Assembly: GCA_003644295.1 (NCBI GenBank)
Contig: QNBZ01000071.1
Span: forward strand, 1-6,813
DNA: 6,813 bases
Origin: Planctomycetota bacterium
GTDB taxonomy: Bacteria; Planctomycetota; Phycisphaerae; Sedimentisphaerales; Anaerobacaceae
Direction of reading: 5' to 3'
Positions 5,701 through 6,813 of the stretch are shown here, one piece after another. Both the position numbers and the translations under genes were made by a program. A model generated the notes under the pieces. It was not told the DNA's origin, made no database searches, and worked only from the letters and a program-made list of their open reading frames with translations. Within the stretch, counting starts at the first letter, position 1, and each line of letters opens with the position of its first letter.

Positions 5701-5819
5701 TTTGTAGAAAAGACCGGAAGTCATTTCGACCGAAGTGGAGAAATCTATTAAAAAACAGATTTCTCGGCTCGCCTTCGGCTCGCCCGAAATGACAATCAAC
5801 AGTGTTTTCTACATAGCAT
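5697..5819. repeat. MITE-like nested palindromic element
   Basis: A 123-base element made of three nested pairs of inverse arms. The outer pair (5697-5711 and 5805-5819) agrees at 14 of 15 bases. The middle pair is GTCATTTCG (5720-5728) and CGAAATGAC (5785-5793). The inner pair is GAGAAATCT (5738-5746) and AGATTTCTC (5757-5765). The GTCATTTCGACCGAAGTGGA segment resembles a dispersed repeat seen in many bacterial genomes. It has no coding capacity and lies between two divergent genes. The form suggests a non-autonomous mobile element or a layered repeat insertion; target-site duplications are not evident. Confidence 0.55.
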
Positions 5820-5841
5820 TATGAAACATCAATAATTTTTC

Positions 5842-5855
5842 TGGAGTGTACTCCA
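5842..5855. promoter_or_regulatory. Palindromic operator candidate upstream of the glycosylase gene
   Basis: TGGAGT and ACTCCA face each other across two bases (GT), forming a 14-base dyad 56 bases before the glycosylase ATG and just outside the MITE-like element. The size and symmetry suit a dimeric repressor. An SOS-type regulator would be a natural guess for a DNA repair gene, but the sequence is not a LexA box I recognise. No clear -35/-10 pair was found beside it. Confidence 0.3.
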
Positions 5856-5911
5856 AACGAGCCGAAATTACAACAGCCGGACCGTCTGATTTTTAACAAC
5901 GACAATACGAA

Positions 5912-6580
5912 ATGATAACCGAACAGCTAACCGAAATTTATCAACTGCTTTTCGACAGCTTCGGCCCTCAACACTGGTGGCCGGGACAAACACGATTTGA
6001 AATCATTACCGGTGCTATCCTTACCCAGAATACAAACTGGACCAACGTCGAGAAGGCGATAGCCAATTTAAGGTCGGCAGATTGCCTGACCGCCGAGAAT
6101 CTGCACCGGCTTGACGTCTCGAAACTCGCCGAGCTTATCCGTCCAGCCGGGTATTTCAATATAAAAGCGAAACGCCTGAAGAATTTTCTGGACTGGCTTT
6201 TCGAGAATTACGCCGGCCAACTAACGAACATTGAACAGGTAAATACCAGCCGGTTGCGAGAAGAGCTTTTAGCCGTAAATGGCATTGGCCGGGAGACCGC
6301 AGATTCGATTTTACTTTACGCTTTTGACAGGGACGTTTTCGTAATTGACGCCTACACCGCCCGAATAGCAACTCGACACGAGCTAATCGAGCCGGACGCC
6401 GATTACGAGCAGTTGAGACAGCTATTCCAGTCGAACCTGCCGCCGGATACAAAATTATTTAACGAGTACCATGCGTTGTTGGTGAAGCTCGGCAAGGAAT
6501 TTTGCAGGCCGAAGGCAAAGTGTGCCGGCTGCCCGCTTGAAAAACTTCCGCACACACTTGAGTTTCAATACTCCTGTTGA
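5912..6580 (+). CDS. Endonuclease III-related DNA glycosylase (MagIII-like, COG2231 type)
   Basis: A 222-residue protein of the HhH-GPD superfamily, which removes damaged bases in base-excision repair. The N-terminal GPQHWWPG (19-26) followed by ILTQNTNWTNVEKA (36-49) is typical of the endonuclease III-related branch that includes Helicobacter MagIII, a 3-methyladenine glycosylase. The helix-hairpin-helix is VNGIGRETAD (122-131). The catalytic Asp is D146 in VIDAYTAR. The lyase Lys of E. coli Nth (Lys120) is replaced by E128, so it is probably monofunctional, without AP-lyase activity. Cysteines C198, C204, C207 and C222 resemble the iron-sulphur loop but with spacing 5-2-14 instead of 6-2-5, C222 being the last residue. 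There is no Shine-Dalgarno site. The gene is divergent from the CPBP gene. The damaged base recognised cannot be fixed from sequence; alkylated purine is most likely by family. Confidence 0.9.
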   Translation: MITEQLTEIYQLLFDSFGPQHWWPGQTRFEIITGAILTQNTNWTNVEKAIANLRSADCLTAENLHRLDVSKLAELIRPAGYFNIKAKRLKNFLDWLFENYAGQLTNIEQVNTSRLREELLAVNGIGRETADSILLYAFDRDVFVIDAYTARIATRHELIEPDADYEQLRQLFQSNLPPDTKLFNEYHALLVKLGKEFCRPKAKCAGCPLEKLPHTLEFQYSC

Positions 6581-6581
6581 C

Positions 6582-6605
6582 GTTTTCAAATGCTTTGTTG
6601 AAAAC
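6582..6605 (+). repeat. Hairpin directly after the glycosylase stop
   Basis: GTTTTCAA (6582-6589) and TTGAAAAC (6598-6605) pair perfectly around an eight-base loop, one base after the TGA. No T-run follows, so it is not a standard intrinsic terminator; it could stabilise the mRNA 3' end. The loop and 3' arm (ATGCTTTGTTGAAAA, 6590-6604) match the outer arm of the MITE-like element at 5697-5711 in 14 of 15 bases, and CCGG follows both soon after. Confidence 0.45.
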
Positions 6606-6631
6606 CTCCGGTTCAACCTACAGGACGAGGG

Positions 6632-6670
6632 CTAAACAAAACGATAACCCCCAAATAAATTTGGGGGCTA
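6632..6670 (-). repeat. Hairpin repeat, copy 3
   Basis: This is the third copy of the repeat at 216-250 and 1296-1336, in the same orientation. The CTAAACAAAACGATAA flank resembles that of copy 2. The stem is CCCCCAAA (6648-6655) with TTTGGGGG (6660-6667) around a four-base loop. The arms differ from copy 2, yet pairing remains perfect, so structure is conserved over sequence. Read leftward it is followed by a T-rich stretch and would lie downstream of the gene entering from the right edge. Confidence 0.6.
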
Positions 6671-6681
6671 TAACCAATTAA

Positions 6682-6718
6682 CCCTGCACACACCCATTCG
6701 GCTACGCTCAGGGCAGGG
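6682..6718. repeat. Repeat-like intergenic stretch with inverse CCCTGC/GCAGGG ends
   Basis: CCCTGC (6682-6687) and GCAGGG (6713-6718) bracket 25 bases that include ATTCGGCTACGCTCAGGG. That core resembles dispersed intergenic sequences common in bacterial genomes. A single copy is seen here, so this is a tentative call. Confidence 0.3.
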
Positions 6719-6737
6719 GGTGGTAACTCTACAGTTT

Positions 6738-6812
6738 TTACGAGATTTCTTTGCGAAGCCGGTTTAACAACCCCCCTTGGAGTTTATGCAGCTTCAGCAG
6801 ATAATCTACATA
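6738..6812 (-). CDS. Probable C-terminal end of a leftward gene cut by the window edge
   Basis: One minus-strand frame stays open from the right edge to a TAA at 6738-6740 and encodes 24 residues starting YVDYLLKLHKL and ending LNRLRKEIS. The tail is amphipathic and basic, like the end of a helical soluble protein. Too little is present to identify a family. Support comes from context: hairpin copy 3 lies about 70 bases downstream in the orientation that the other two copies show behind htrA and the BASS gene. It could also be a chance open frame. Confidence 0.4.
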   Translation of the reverse strand, partial: YVDYLLKLHKLQGGLLNRLRKEIS

Positions 6813-6813
6813 C

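Overview
The window looks like bacterial chromosome with moderate G+C, most likely from an uncultured Planctomycetota (Phycisphaerae-like) lineage. This is an inference. It rests on a DUF2617-type protein, a two-helix plus alpha-solenoid protein of a kind I associate with that group, uneven use of Shine-Dalgarno sites, and many short palindromic intergenic repeats. No rRNA, tRNA, CRISPR array, transposase or phage gene is visible.

Layout, left to right. Positions 1-246 carry no convincing gene. They hold an ATTCCC-N8-GGGAAT palindrome, a leftward promoter candidate and copy 1 of a C-rich/G-rich hairpin repeat. A leftward sodium/bile-acid-symporter (BASS) family transporter follows (247-1182), with a promoter so close to the ATG that the transcript should be nearly leaderless. 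Copy 2 of the hairpin then lies just after the stop of a leftward, secreted HtrA/DegP-type protease with two PDZ domains (1344-2810). A compact divergent promoter region (2811-3002) separates the protease from a rightward membrane-anchored helical-repeat protein of unknown function (3003-3989). That gene meets a leftward DUF2617-like gene (4008-4553) tail to tail with an 18-base gap. Next come a leftward CPBP-family intramembrane protease (4764-5651), a 260-base spacer with nested palindromes and a 123-base MITE-like element, and a rightward endonuclease III-related DNA glycosylase (5912-6580). After it lie a hairpin, copy 3 of the hairpin repeat, another repeat-like stretch, and the probable 3' end of a leftward gene cut by the window edge.

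The genes do not form one pathway or operon. Each leftward gene appears to be its own unit, several with a promoter of their own. Themes are envelope functions (transporter, periplasmic protease, CPBP membrane protease, two-helix membrane protein) plus one base-excision repair enzyme. The observations most worth following are the HtrA catalytic Asp replaced by Glu, the hairpin repeat found three times in the same orientation at gene 3' ends (one copy supplying a stop codon), the back-to-back consensus promoters sharing a dyad, and the palindrome upstream of the glycosylase. I found no clear evidence of an undescribed multi-gene system.
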